Part shown: one piece after another, positions 55,203-64,000 of the stretch
Numbering within the stretch: the first letter of the stretch is position 1
How the letters are laid out: each line of letters starts with the position of its first letter
NCBI RefSeq assembly: GCF_010685995.1
Contig: NZ_JAAGWK010000009.1
Span: 310,001-374,000, forward strand
DNA from: Goekera deserti
GTDB lineage: Bacteria; Actinomycetota; Actinomycetes; Mycobacteriales; Geodermatophilaceae
DNA length: 64,000 bases
Direction of reading: 5' to 3'
Notes under the pieces: model-generated
Told to the model about the DNA's origin: nothing
Seen by the model: the letters and a program-made list of their open reading frames with translations, nothing else
The model's database searches: none
Translations under genes and position numbers: made by a program

Positions 55203-56348
55203 TCAGCGCAGGTGCGAGGTGTCGTTCACCAGCTGCACCCAGCTGCCGCCCTCGCGGGTCCAGCTCGCCGTGCACAGCGACGCGGCCTCCAGGAACACCC
55301 GGTGCACGACGTCCAGCGGCACGCCCAGGGCCTCGGTGAGCAGCACCTTGATCGGGGTGACGTGGCTGACCAGCAGCACCGTGCGCCCCTCGTGCGCGGC
55401 GACGATGCGCTGCCGGGCCGCGCGCACCCGGTCGGCGACGGCGGCGATGCTCTCCCCGCCGGGCGGCGCGACCGTGACGTCCCCGGCCCACCGCCGGTGC
55501 TCCTCCGGGTGCGCGGCCCGCGCCTCGGCGCCACTGAGCCCCTCGAAGAGCCCGAAGTCCATCTCCACCAGGCCGTCGTCCAGCTCGACCGGCAGCCCGA
55601 GCGCGGCGGCCACGATCTCCGCGGTCTCCCGGGTGCGGCGCAGCGGCGAGGAGATCACCACCTCGATGCCCAGGCCGGCGAGCCGTGCGGCAGCCGCCTC
55701 GGCCTCGGCGCGACCCTCGGGTGACAGCGGCAGGTCGTTACGGCCACTGAACCGGCGTTCCCCGGTGTGCACCGTGCGGCCGTGCCGGAGCAGGTGCGTG
55801 GTGGTCGAGGTGCGCGGCACGATGGCGGTGTCCTGCCGGGCCACCCGCTCCCCCGCCGGGGCGGGACCGCCCTCGACCGCCGGGGCGGCGTCGACCAGCT
55901 CGACCGGGTCGACACCGGCGTCGCGGCGCACCGGCCGGCCGTCCATCGCGCTGTTGGCCAGGGCGTCGGCGGCGCTGTTCTGCGCCCGCGGGATCCAGGT
56001 GTAGCGCACCCGGCCCAGCTGCCGGGACACCTCGCGCGCCTGTACGGCGAGCTTCTTCATGTCCGGGTGCTTGACCTGCCAGCGGCCGGACATCTGCTCG
56101 ACCACCAGCTTGGAGTCCATCCGCACCTCGACCTCGGCAGTCGGGTCGATGTCCAGCGCGGCCTGCAGCCCGGCGACCAGGCCGCCGTACTCGGCGACGT
56201 TGTTGGTGGCCCGGCCGATCGACTCCGCCCGCTCGGCGAGCAGCTGCCCGGTGTCGGCGTCCTTGACCAGCGCGCCGTAGCCGGCCGGACCCGGGTTGCC
56301 CCGTGACCCACCGTCGGCCTCCACGACCAGCCGGCGGGTCACCGGCAC
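55203..56348 (-). CDS. bifunctional RNase HI / histidine phosphatase
   Basis: A 381-residue fusion. Residues 1-135 are RNase HI with acidic residues Asp12 (EADGGSRGNPG), Glu53 (NNVAEYGG), Asp78 (MDSKLVVEQ) and Asp128 (QNSAADALAN). Residues 180-381 are a phosphoglycerate-mutase-like phosphatase with catalytic RHG at 188-190 (LLRHGRT), SPLRRTRETAE and SHVTPIK. In mycobacteria the related Rv2228c pairs RNase H with CobC-like alpha-ribazole phosphatase. GTG 56348 and GTG 56342 are possible starts. It follows the zinc-ribbon gene on the same strand. Confidence 0.93.
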   Translation of the reverse strand: MPVTRRLVVEADGGSRGNPGPAGYGALVKDADTGQLLAERAESIGRATNNVAEYGGLVAGLQAALDIDPTAEVEVRMDSKLVVEQMSGRWQVKHPDMKKLAVQAREVSRQLGRVRYTWIPRAQNSAADALANSAMDGRPVRRDAGVDPVELVDAAPAVEGGPAPAGERVARQDTAIVPRTSTTTHLLRHGRTVHTGERRFSGRNDLPLSPEGRAEAEAAAARLAGLGIEVVISSPLRRTRETAEIVAAALGLPVELDDGLVEMDFGLFEGLSGAEARAAHPEEHRRWAGDVTVAPPGGESIAAVADRVRAARQRIVAAHEGRTVLLVSHVTPIKVLLTEALGVPLDVVHRVFLEAASLCTASWTREGGSWVQLVNDTSHLR

Positions 56349-56388
56349 CCCACTGTCGACCTCGAGTGCAGGGTGAGGGCGGGGCGGC

Positions 56389-57129
56389 TCACAGGCCGGA
56401 GTCCGCGGTGCGCACCAGGATGCGGTTGCAGTTCTCGCAGCGCAGCACCTCGTGCGGGTCGGCGTTGCGCGCCGTGGACAGCTCGTTGCCGTACAGCTCG
56501 ATCCGGCAGCCCTCGCAGCGGCGGGCGTGCAGCCGGGCCGCACCGGACGTGCCGGTCTGCACCCGCACCCGGTCGTACAGCGCCAGCAGCGGGGCCGGCA
56601 CGGTGGCCGCCACCTCGGCCCGGGCCGCCTCGTGCCGGGTGGTGCCCTCGGTGATGTCGGCCAGGGCGGCGTCGCGTGCCTCCACCGCACGCTGCAGCGC
56701 CGCGCGCGCCGTGGCCAGCCCACCCTCGGCCTCGGCGAGCGCGGCGTCCGCGGTCTCCCGGCGCTCCATCAGCTCGAGCACCTGGTCCTCCAGGTCGGAC
56801 TGCCGGCGGGCGAGGGACTCCAGCTCGTGCTGCAGCCCGGTCATCTCCTTGGGCGAGGCCGTGCCCCCGTCGAGCCGCTGCCGGTCCCGGGCCACCCGCT
56901 GGGCGACGACGTCGACGTCGGCCTCCAGCCGCTTCTGCTCCCGGTCGAGGTCGCGGACCACGGTCTCGGCCCGCACCACGTCCCCGGCCAGTTCCCGCTC
57001 GGCGTCCTCCGCCGCCGTCACGGCGGCGCCCTCGGGCAGCGTGCGACGGCGGTGGGCGAGCTGCGCGAGGGCGATGTCCTCGGCAGCCAGTGCCAGCAGC
57101 TTCTGCTGGTCGAAGTGGTCGGCCTTCAC
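56389..57129 (-). CDS. coiled-coil zinc-ribbon protein, CT398-like
   Basis: A 246-residue protein. Residues 10-185 are one long heptad-rich helix pair with many Glu/Arg/Leu. The C-terminal zinc ribbon uses CEGC and CENC (zf-RING_7, C4-type). Homologues such as Rv2229c and Chlamydia CT398 have been linked to scaffolds or RNA-related roles. GTG 57129 is weakly supported by AGGT. It is usually found with the RNase H fusion gene, as here. Confidence 0.88.
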   Translation of the reverse strand: MKADHFDQQKLLALAAEDIALAQLAHRRRTLPEGAAVTAAEDAERELAGDVVRAETVVRDLDREQKRLEADVDVVAQRVARDRQRLDGGTASPKEMTGLQHELESLARRQSDLEDQVLELMERRETADAALAEAEGGLATARAALQRAVEARDAALADITEGTTRHEAARAEVAATVPAPLLALYDRVRVQTGTSGAARLHARRCEGCRIELYGNELSTARNADPHEVLRCENCNRILVRTADSGL

Positions 57130-57138
57130 CGGGTCAAC

Positions 57139-58809
57139 CTACCTGCGCGCGGCAGGGTCCCCGACCGACGGTGGCGACGCCTCCCCCGCCCCGCCCGCGG
57201 GGCCCGGGCCGTCCAGCGGGTCGGGCAGGTCGCGCACCGAGGGGTCCTCTCGCTCGGCGGTGTAGTCGGTGTCCGCCGTGCCGTCGACCCCGTCGTCCAC
57301 CTTGATCGCCCGCAGCACCAGGGTGACCAGCACGACCACCAGCAGGTTGGCCAGCACGGCCAGGAAACCGGCGTAGACGGTGGTGGTGGTGTCCAGTCCG
57401 AGCTTGCCCAGGGAGAACGCCGACCCGCCGAAGTGCTCCTTGACCACGGTGCCGTCGGGGCCGACGCGCTGCACGCTGTAGAGCATCAGGAAGCCGATGG
57501 CCATGCCCGCGCACCAGCCGGCGACCAGCGCCGAGCGGTGGAACCAGCGGGTGTAGAGGCCGATCGCCACCGCCGGCAGCGTCTGCAGGATGATCACGCC
57601 GCCGATCAGCTGCAGGTCGATGGAGAACTGCGGGTCGATGAAGACGATCGCCGCGACCGCGCCGAACTTCACCACCAGCGAGGCCAGCTTGGCGACCTTC
57701 GCCTCCTGGCCGGGGGTGGCGTCCTTCTTCAGGTACTCCTTGTAGATGTTGCGGGTGAACAGGTTGGCCGCCGCGATGCTCATGATCGCCGCGGGCACCA
57801 GCGCACCGATGCCGATCGCCGCGAACGCGACGCCGGCGAACCAGCTGGGGAACATCTGCTGGAACAGGGCCGGCACGATCGTGTTGCCGTCGCCGTCCAC
57901 CGGGGTGGTGCCGGCAGCGATCGCCATGTAGCCCAGCAGCGCGATGAAGCCCAGCGCCAGGCTGTAGATCGGCAGCAGGCTCATGTTCTTCTTCAGCGTG
58001 TCCCGGCTCTTGGACGCGAGCACGCCGGTGATCGAGTGCGGGTAGAGGAACAGCGCCAGCGCCGAGCCCAGCGCGAGCGTCGCGTACTGCAGCTGGCCGG
58101 TGCCCGGCAGCAGCACCGAGCCGGTGCCGGCGACGTCGAACTTCTCCTCCGCGGCGCCGAAGACGACGTCCCAGCCGCCCAGCTTGGTGGGGATGACGAT
58201 GACCGCCACGATGATCGTCAGGTAGATCAGGACGTCCTTGACGAAGGCGATCAGCGCCGGCGCCCGCAGCCCGGAGTTGTACGTGTAGACCGCCAGGATC
58301 ACGAACGCCACGATGATCGGCAGCTCACCGGTGACGCCCATGGTCTTCAGCACCGCCTCGATGCCGACCAGCTGGAGGGCGATGTAGGGCATCGTCGCGA
58401 CGATGCCGGTGATCGCCACCAGCAGCGCCATCGTCGGGGAGTCGAACCGGGAGCGCACGAAGTCCGCCGGGGTGACGAAGCCGCGCACGTGGCTGACCGA
58501 CCAGAGCCGGATGACCACCAGGAAGATCAGCGGGTAGACCACGACGGTGTACGGCACGGCGAAGAAGCCGGCGGCGCCGGCCCCGAACACCAGCGCCGGG
58601 ACGGCGACGAACGTGTAGGCGGTGTAGATGTCCCCGCCGATCAGGAACCAGGTGATCCAGGTGCCGAAGCTGCGCCCGCCCAGGCCCCACTCGTCCAGGT
58701 GCATGAGGTCCTGCGCCCTGCGCCAGCGCGAGGCGGCGAAGCCCAGCACGGTGACCAGCAGGAACAGGGCGCCGAAGACGCCGAGCTCGACCGCGTTGAT
58801 GCCGTCCAC
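57139..58809 (-). CDS. sodium:solute symporter (SSS family, MctP-like)
   Basis: A 556-residue protein with about 13-14 helices. FLIGGDIYTAYTFVAVPALVFGAGAAGFFAVPY is the SSS helix 2-3 region, and RAPALIAFVKDVLIYLTIIVAVIVIP and FPSWFAGVAFAAIGIGALVPAAIMSIAAANLFTRNIY are family signatures. Relatives carry monocarboxylates, proline or acetate. GTG 58809 follows the DUF3311 stop by three bases. Lies between the CT398-like and Nif3 genes, which are adjacent in mycobacteria. Confidence 0.92.
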   Translation of the reverse strand: MDGINAVELGVFGALFLLVTVLGFAASRWRRAQDLMHLDEWGLGGRSFGTWITWFLIGGDIYTAYTFVAVPALVFGAGAAGFFAVPYTVVVYPLIFLVVIRLWSVSHVRGFVTPADFVRSRFDSPTMALLVAITGIVATMPYIALQLVGIEAVLKTMGVTGELPIIVAFVILAVYTYNSGLRAPALIAFVKDVLIYLTIIVAVIVIPTKLGGWDVVFGAAEEKFDVAGTGSVLLPGTGQLQYATLALGSALALFLYPHSITGVLASKSRDTLKKNMSLLPIYSLALGFIALLGYMAIAAGTTPVDGDGNTIVPALFQQMFPSWFAGVAFAAIGIGALVPAAIMSIAAANLFTRNIYKEYLKKDATPGQEAKVAKLASLVVKFGAVAAIVFIDPQFSIDLQLIGGVIILQTLPAVAIGLYTRWFHRSALVAGWCAGMAIGFLMLYSVQRVGPDGTVVKEHFGGSAFSLGKLGLDTTTTVYAGFLAVLANLLVVVLVTLVLRAIKVDDGVDGTADTDYTAEREDPSVRDLPDPLDGPGPAGGAGEASPPSVGDPAARR

Positions 58810-58812
58810 GCC

Positions 58813-59139
58813 TCAGCGCCCCCCGTCGTGCTCGTCGCGCGGGTGGGGTCCGGGGGCGGGGCTGGGGTGCGTGGCCGCGGAGCCGCGCCGGCCGGCCCGG
58901 TAGACCAGCGAGGTGGTGAGCACGCCGAGGGCGACCAGGCTCAGCTGGAACCAGTAGAAGAACGGCCAGCCGAACAGGGTGGGGTCCTCGCGGTTGTACA
59001 GCGGGACCAGCAGCGGCAGCACGATCGGCACGGCCAGCAGCCAGTTCCACGGGCTGCGGTCACTGCGCCGGGGCGCGAGCGGCACGGCCCGCCGGGCGTC
59101 CGCGCCGCCGTCCCCGGGTCGTGCGATCGGGCTGGCCAC
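58813..59139 (-). CDS. DUF3311 small membrane protein
   Basis: A 108-residue protein with two helices (NWLLAVPIVLPLLVPLYN and FYWFQLSLVALGVLTTSLVYRAG). LYNREDPTLFGWPFFYWFQ is the DUF3311 hallmark. It is encoded next to SSS symporters in many bacteria and is probably a subunit or assembly partner. GGAGGA lies five bases before GTG 59139. Its N-terminal 40 residues and C-terminal tail are polar. Confidence 0.88.
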   Translation of the reverse strand: MASPIARPGDGGADARRAVPLAPRRSDRSPWNWLLAVPIVLPLLVPLYNREDPTLFGWPFFYWFQLSLVALGVLTTSLVYRAGRRGSAATHPSPAPGPHPRDEHDGGR

Positions 59140-59171
59140 TGGGTCCTCCCCCTCCGGGGCGGACCCCGGGT

Positions 59172-60512
59172 TCACCCTGCTGTGTCGGCCGCTCTCTCGG
59201 CCTGGCCCACGTGCCACGTCCACGGGTCCGTGCGCCGTTCCGAGACGACAGTGTCCACCATGCCCCCGAGGTCCCGGTGCAGGACGTCGGCGGCGACGGA
59301 CAGCCACGGCCACTCGGACGCGTAGTGTGCCACCTCACACAGGGCCGGGCCCGAGGCCTCCTGGGACTCACTGGCGAAGTGGTGCCCGAGGTCGGCGGTG
59401 AGCAGCACGTCTGCACCGGCCGCGGCCGCGGCACCCAGCAGTCCCCCGCCGCTGCCGCCGCACACCGCCACCGTGCGCACCAGCCGGTCGGGGTCGCCGG
59501 CCACCCGCACGCCCCCGGCGGTCACCGGCAGCACCTCGGCCACCCGCTCGGCGAACTGGCGCAGGGTCAGCGGCGCGGCGAGCCGGCCCACCCGCCCGAG
59601 CCCGGCCCGGGACGGCGTCGCGGAGTTCTCGAAGATCGCGTAACCGGGGTCCTCGTAGGGGTGCCAGCGGTGCAGCGCGCGGAGCACCTCGTCACGCTGG
59701 TCGCGGTGCACCACCATCTCCAGGCGCGTCTCCGGCACGTGCTCCAGCGTGCCCCGGGAGCCGATCGCCGGGTTGGTGTCCTCGCCCGGGATGAAGGTGC
59801 CCGTGCCGTCGGTCTGCCAGGCGCAGTGCGTGTAGTCGCCGATCACCCCGGCGCCGGCGGCGGAGAGCGCGTCGACCAGCCGGTCGCTGTCCGCGACCGG
59901 GGCGAACACGACCAGCGTGTCGGTCTGCGGTGCCGCGACCGGCTCCAGCGGGCTCACCCCACCCACTCCCAGGACGGCGGCCAGCGCGTCGTTGACCCCG
60001 TGCCCGGCGGCCCGGTCGGCGTTGGTGTGCGCCACGAACAGGCCGATGCCGGCCCGGATGAGCCGGTGCACGATCCGGCCCTTGGGGTCGTCGGCCGGCA
60101 CCCCGTGCACCGGCGTGAGCAGCAGCGGGTGGTGCGTGACGAGCAGGTCGGCCCCCAGCTCGATCGCCTCGTCCACGACGGCCGCGGTGGGGTCGACGGC
60201 GAAGACCACCCGCCGGACGACGTCGTCGTCGGGGTCACCGCAGACCAGCCCGACGGCGTCCCAGTCCTCGGCCAGCGCCGGGTCGTAGCGGGCGTCCAGC
60301 GCGGCGATGACGTCCCGCAGCCGGGTGCCGGCCCGGGGCAGCTCGCGGACGGTGGCGATCGGGTCGGGCACGATCCCGGCCGGCACGTCGTCGTGCGCCG
60401 GGAGTGCCACGACCGCCGACTGCGCGGCGGGCCCACGGGGGTGCCCCGGCGAGGTCCCCGGCGACTCGACCGGCACCGCCGCGCCATCGGCATCGTGCGC
60501 GGACGTGGACAT
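59172..60512 (-). CDS. Nif3-like dinuclear metal protein
   Basis: A 446-residue DUF34/Nif3 protein. The conserved N-terminal part runs LRDVIAALDARYDPALAEDWDAVGLVCGD (about 65-95), with the metal-ligand segments THHPLLL, AHTNAD and, near the C-terminus, LLTADLGHH. An inserted PII-like domain (about 200-310) contains FAPVADSDRLVDALSAAGAGVIGDYTHCAW. A proposed GTP cyclohydrolase-like activity is not established. The first 60 residues are Pro/Ala-rich and may not be translated: ATG 60512 has no binding site. Confidence 0.88.
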   Translation of the reverse strand: MSTSAHDADGAAVPVESPGTSPGHPRGPAAQSAVVALPAHDDVPAGIVPDPIATVRELPRAGTRLRDVIAALDARYDPALAEDWDAVGLVCGDPDDDVVRRVVFAVDPTAAVVDEAIELGADLLVTHHPLLLTPVHGVPADDPKGRIVHRLIRAGIGLFVAHTNADRAAGHGVNDALAAVLGVGGVSPLEPVAAPQTDTLVVFAPVADSDRLVDALSAAGAGVIGDYTHCAWQTDGTGTFIPGEDTNPAIGSRGTLEHVPETRLEMVVHRDQRDEVLRALHRWHPYEDPGYAIFENSATPSRAGLGRVGRLAAPLTLRQFAERVAEVLPVTAGGVRVAGDPDRLVRTVAVCGGSGGGLLGAAAAAGADVLLTADLGHHFASESQEASGPALCEVAHYASEWPWLSVAADVLHRDLGGMVDTVVSERRTDPWTWHVGQAERAADTAG

Positions 60513-60729
60513 CGACAGGCGTTCGCGCCGAGCTGCCCGATCGGACGGGCCGCGGCTGCCGGGGCGTGGTGTCGTGGCCGTCACCGGAGCGCCCCGGCGC
60601 CCGACCGGCAGGCACCCGGTGCGGTCGCGCGCGGTGAGCTCAGGTGTCCCATCACCCCACCCTGCCCGCCCGCGGCCCGGACGACACCCCACCGAGCTGT
60701 GAGCAGGGTGATCGGCGTCACCTGCGCCC

Positions 60730-63700
60730 TCAGTCCATCAGCGGGTCGGCGTCCTCGTCGGCGGTGAACGCCGCCCACAGCCGGGCGTAGGCCCCGCCGG
60801 CGGCGAGCAGCTCGGCGTGGGTGCCCACCTCGACCACCCGGCCGTGGTCCAGCACGGCCACCCGGTCCGCGCGGGCCGCGGTGGTCAGCCGGTGCGCCAC
60901 GACCAGGGTCGTACGCCGGCGGGACACGACGTCCGCGGCCCGCGTCACCGCCGCCTCCGTCGCCAGGTCCAGGGATGCGGTGGCCTCGTCGAGCAGCAGC
61001 ACGTCCGGGTCGACCAGCTCCGCCCGGGCCAGGGCGATCAGCTGGCGCTGACCGGCGGACAGCGAGCGGCCGCGCTCCCCGACCAGCGTGCGGTAGCCCT
61101 CGGGCAGCTCGGCGACCATCGCGTGCGCACCCACCGCCCGCGCGGCCGCCTCCACCTCGACGTCGGAGGCGTCGGGGCGGCCGTAGGCGATCGCGTCGCG
61201 CACGGAGCCGGCGAACAGGTACGCCTCCTGCGGCACGACCCCGAGCCGGGCCCGGTAGCCCAGCAGGTCCAGCTCGCGCAGGTCGGTGCCGTCCACGCAC
61301 ACCGCCCCGGACGTCGGGTCGTAGAACCGGGCCACCAGCTTGACCACGGTCGACTTGCCGGCACCGGTCTCGCCCACCAGCGCCACGGTCTCCCCCGGCG
61401 CCACCACCAGCGACACGTCCCGCAGCGCCGGGGTCGGCGCCCCGGCGTACCCGAAGGTCACCTCGGCCAGCCGCACCTCCCCGCGCAGCCGGCCCACCGG
61501 GCGGGGGCTGGCGGCGGCGGGCGTCGACGTGCGCAGCCGCAGCAGGTCGGCCAGCCGGCGCAGGCCCACCGCGGCCTGCTGGTAGCCGTCGAACACCTGG
61601 GACAGGCTCTGCACGGGTGAGAAGAACGTGTCCACGTAGAGCAGGAAGGCGATCAGCACCCCGGCGGTGATCGCGCCGTCGCCCAGCCGGGCCGCGCCGA
61701 CCGCGAGCACCGCGGCCGCCGCGACCTCGGACAGGAACTCCACGAACGGGAAGTAGGTGGCGATGTAGCGCTGGGCCCGCAGCCGCACGTCCCGGTAGGC
61801 GCGGGCGTACTGCCGGAACACCTGCGTGGAGTGCTCCGAGCGGCCGAAGGCCTGGGTGACCCGGACCCCGGCGACGTCCTCCTGCAGCCGGGCGTTGACG
61901 GCGCTGACCCGCTCCCGCGCCTCGGTGTACGCCGGCACCGAGCGCGCCCGGAACCACACCGTGGCCGCCACCAGCACCGGCACCGTGGTCAGCAGCACCA
62001 GCGCGAGGGTGAGGTCCAGCAGCAGCAGCGCCACCAGCACCCCGACCAGCGTCAGCGCGCTGACCACCGCGGTGGTCAGCCCGGTCTGCAGGAAGGCCGA
62101 CAGCGCGTCGACGTCGGTGGTCATCCGGGTCATGACCCGGCCCCCGAGCTCGCGCTCGTAGTAGTCGATGCCCAGTCGCTGCAGCTGCGCGAACGTCTTG
62201 ACCCGCAGCGTGTAGAGCAGCCGCTCGCCGGTGCGCCCGGTCAGCCGGGTGGCGGCGATCGACACGCCCCAGTCGGCGAGCACCACCCCGAGCGCCAGCG
62301 CCGAGATGCCCAGCAGCACCGACAGCGAGCCGGCGGACACCCCGGCGTCGATGCCGGTGCGCACCAGCGCCGGGATGGCCAGCTGCGCGCCGGCGTCCAG
62401 CGCCACCAGCACCAGGGCCGCGGCCAGCGCCCAGCGGAACGGCCGGACCAGCGACCGGAGCCCGAACCCCGGGTCGGCGGCGCGGGCCTGCTCGCCGGGC
62501 ACCTGCGGCTCGTCCACGGTGGGCGGCAGCGCGGCGACCAGCTCGCGCAGCGCCGCGGTCGGCGGAGCCCCGGTCATCGAGGAGCCGGGTCCGCCGATCG
62601 AGCCGGCGGCGGCGCGGGCGATCACGGCCTGCCCCGGGGCGTCGCCGCCGGGCGCCGGCGGCTCGGGCCAGGCGGCCGGGGTGGTGCCGCCGGGCGGGGC
62701 GGGCTCGACGTCGGCCTGGACGCCCTCGGTCACCCCGGACAGCAGCAGCCGGTACAGCGGCGAGCGATGCTGCAGCTCGGCGGGCGTGCCGACGTCGACC
62801 ACCCGCCCGGCGTCCAGCACCGCCACCCGGTCGGCCAGCGCCAGGGTGGAGCCGCGGTGGGCGACCAGCAGCGTGGTGCGGCCCTGCACCTGCTCCCGCA
62901 GCGCGGCGTGGATGCGTGCCTCGACCGCGGCGTCCACGGCGGACGTCGCGTCGTCCAGCACCAGCACGCGGGGCCGGGGCAGCAGCGCCCGGGCCAGCGC
63001 CACCCGCTGGCGCTGCCCACCGGAGAGCGTGAGGCCCTGCTCGCCGACCACGGTGTCGTAGCCGGCCGGCAGGGCCCTGATGAACCCGTCGGCCTGCGCC
63101 GCGACCGCCGCCGCCCGGACCTCGTCGTCGGTGGCGTCCGGGCGGCCGAAGGCGATGTTGGCGCGCACGGTGTCGGAGAACAGGAAGCTGTCCTCGAAGA
63201 CCACGCCCATCGACCCGCGCAGCGACTCGGTGTCCAGGTCGCGCACGTCGGCGCCGCCGACCCGCACCGCGCCGCTGGTCACGTCGTAGAAGCGGGGCAG
63301 CAGCAGCACCACGCTGGACTTGCCCGACCCCGCCGTGCCGATCAGCGCCAGCGTCTCCCCCGGCTCGACCCGCAGCGAGACGCCGGTGAGCACCGGGCGC
63401 CCGGTGTCCCCGGCGGTCGCCCCGCCCTGCCCCCGGATCCCACCCGTCTCCCCGCCGTAGGCGAAGGTGACGTCGTCCAGCTCCAGGGCCAGCGGCCCGG
63501 CCGGCAGCGGGTCGGTGCCCGGGCGCAGCACCGGCTCGGTGTCGATGACCTCCAGCACCCGCTCCACCCCGGCCCGGGCCTGCTGGCCGATGGTGAGCAC
63601 CGCGGCCAGCTGGCGCACCGGGCTCACCAGCGCGGCCAGGTAGGTGGCGAAGGCCAGGAACGTGCCCAGGGTGATCGCGCCGTCCAGGGCCAGCCAGCCA

Positions 63701-64000
63701 CCGAACGCCAGCACCCCGACCTGGCCCAGCGCCGGGATCGACTGCAACGCCGGGTTGTAGCGGGAGGTGAAGCGCACGACCCGCATCCGGGTGCCGAACA
63801 GCCGGCGGGCACCGGCGTCGAGCCGGTCCAGCTCGCGGTCCTCCTGGCCGAAGCCCTTCACCACCCGCACCCCGGTGACGGCGGCCTCCACGTCCCCGGC
63901 CACCGCCCCGGCCTGCTGCTGGGCGGCCCAGTTCGCCGGGAACAGGTCCCGGCGCGAGCGCAGCGCCACGAACCACAGCGCCGGCCCGACGGCGAGGGCG
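60730..64000 (-). CDS. fused double ABC exporter (TMD-NBD-TMD-NBD), N-terminus off the right edge
   Basis: More than 1,090 residues are visible, still open at 64000. The first half retains part of an exporter membrane domain, then NBD1 with Walker A GTAGSGKSS, signature LSGGQRQR and Walker B VLVLDDATSAVD, where the catalytic Glu is replaced by Asp. The second half has six helices, then NBD2 with GETGAGKST, LSAGQRQL and LLLDEATASLD. Two unequal ATP sites, as in heterodimeric exporters, are expected. It may export lipids, peptides or drugs. The start lies outside the window. Confidence 0.92.
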   Translation of the reverse strand, partial: ALAVGPALWFVALRSRRDLFPANWAAQQQAGAVAGDVEAAVTGVRVVKGFGQEDRELDRLDAGARRLFGTRMRVVRFTSRYNPALQSIPALGQVGVLAFGGWLALDGAITLGTFLAFATYLAALVSPVRQLAAVLTIGQQARAGVERVLEVIDTEPVLRPGTDPLPAGPLALELDDVTFAYGGETGGIRGQGGATAGDTGRPVLTGVSLRVEPGETLALIGTAGSGKSSVVLLLPRFYDVTSGAVRVGGADVRDLDTESLRGSMGVVFEDSFLFSDTVRANIAFGRPDATDDEVRAAAVAAQADGFIRALPAGYDTVVGEQGLTLSGGQRQRVALARALLPRPRVLVLDDATSAVDAAVEARIHAALREQVQGRTTLLVAHRGSTLALADRVAVLDAGRVVDVGTPAELQHRSPLYRLLLSGVTEGVQADVEPAPPGGTTPAAWPEPPAPGGDAPGQAVIARAAAGSIGGPGSSMTGAPPTAALRELVAALPPTVDEPQVPGEQARAADPGFGLRSLVRPFRWALAAALVLVALDAGAQLAIPALVRTGIDAGVSAGSLSVLLGISALALGVVLADWGVSIAATRLTGRTGERLLYTLRVKTFAQLQRLGIDYYERELGGRVMTRMTTDVDALSAFLQTGLTTAVVSALTLVGVLVALLLLDLTLALVLLTTVPVLVAATVWFRARSVPAYTEARERVSAVNARLQEDVAGVRVTQAFGRSEHSTQVFRQYARAYRDVRLRAQRYIATYFPFVEFLSEVAAAAVLAVGAARLGDGAITAGVLIAFLLYVDTFFSPVQSLSQVFDGYQQAAVGLRRLADLLRLRTSTPAAASPRPVGRLRGEVRLAEVTFGYAGAPTPALRDVSLVVAPGETVALVGETGAGKSTVVKLVARFYDPTSGAVCVDGTDLRELDLLGYRARLGVVPQEAYLFAGSVRDAIAYGRPDASDVEVEAAARAVGAHAMVAELPEGYRTLVGERGRSLSAGQRQLIALARAELVDPDVLLLDEATASLDLATEAAVTRAADVVSRRRTTLVVAHRLTTAARADRVAVLDHGRVVEVGTHAELLAAGGAYARLWAAFTADEDADPLMD

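Noticed and set aside
60581-63976. 1,131-residue frame on the same strand as the ABC exporter
   Set aside because: It is a shifted reading of the exporter; Walker and signature motifs occur only in the other frame.

Overview
The window is very GC-rich (third codon positions almost all G/C), densely coding, and rich in GTG starts with AGGAG-type ribosome binding sites. Gene content points to a high-GC actinobacterium: a long GlnE adenylyltransferase with a GlnA2-type glutamine synthetase, an F420-dependent NADP reductase (NpdG), an RNase H/histidine-phosphatase fusion next to a CT398-like zinc-ribbon protein and a Nif3 protein (order similar to Rv2228c-Rv2230c of Mycobacterium tuberculosis), and an actinobacterial Tad/Flp pilus locus. 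A Geodermatophilaceae-like host (Blastococcus, Geodermatophilus, Modestobacter) is my inference and was not tested by a search.

Layout. 1-3.5 kb: a soluble GAF-GAF-methyl-accepting signalling protein, a haem-oxygenase-fold iron enzyme, a CDGSH iron-sulfur protein, and a three-copy 54-bp palindromic repeat. 3.5-14.9 kb: glnE and glnA2 flank three paralogous polytopic membrane proteins (GT-C-like) and a lone class I glutamine amidotransferase; two of the paralogues appear to start at ATC. 15-21 kb: an L,D-transpeptidase lipoprotein, panB, a COG3541-type nucleotidyltransferase, npdG, a small SPOR-like protein and an M24 peptidase, ending in a seven-copy palindromic array. 21-25.7 kb: a copper locus (copA, a 64-residue His-tailed membrane peptide, copZ, csoR, a DUF305 lipoprotein) with two near-identical CsoR-type operators.

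25.7-32.9 kb: small stress/housekeeping genes (ChaB-like, hotdog thioesterase, DUF2795, AraC regulator, VOC protein, DUF1992) and a 1,073-residue secreted DUF11-repeat surface protein. 32.9-33.7 kb: a gene-free stretch with repeats and a 55-bp palindrome. 33.7-41.8 kb: a complete Tad/Flp pilus locus on the minus strand (prepilin peptidase, flp, tadE, tadG, cpaB, tadZ, tadA, tadB, tadC), with a hairpin after the pilin gene. 42-44.3 kb: a P-loop kinase-like gene, two VOC proteins and the RNase P RNA gene rnpB. 44.4-50 kb: two MFS exporters, DoxX, TauE/SafE and ArsB-like permeases. 50-55 kb: nadA, a DUF2505 protein, a complete polar amino-acid ABC importer and a TetR regulator. 55-64 kb: RNase H fusion, zinc-ribbon coiled coil, a sodium:solute symporter with its DUF3311 partner, Nif3, and a fused double ABC exporter that runs off the right edge.

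No tRNA, insertion sequence, prophage or CRISPR array was recognised. Most genes are chromosomal core or lineage-level accessory genes. The less explained parts are the GT-C-like trio, the micro-gene inside the copper operon and the intergenic repeat families.
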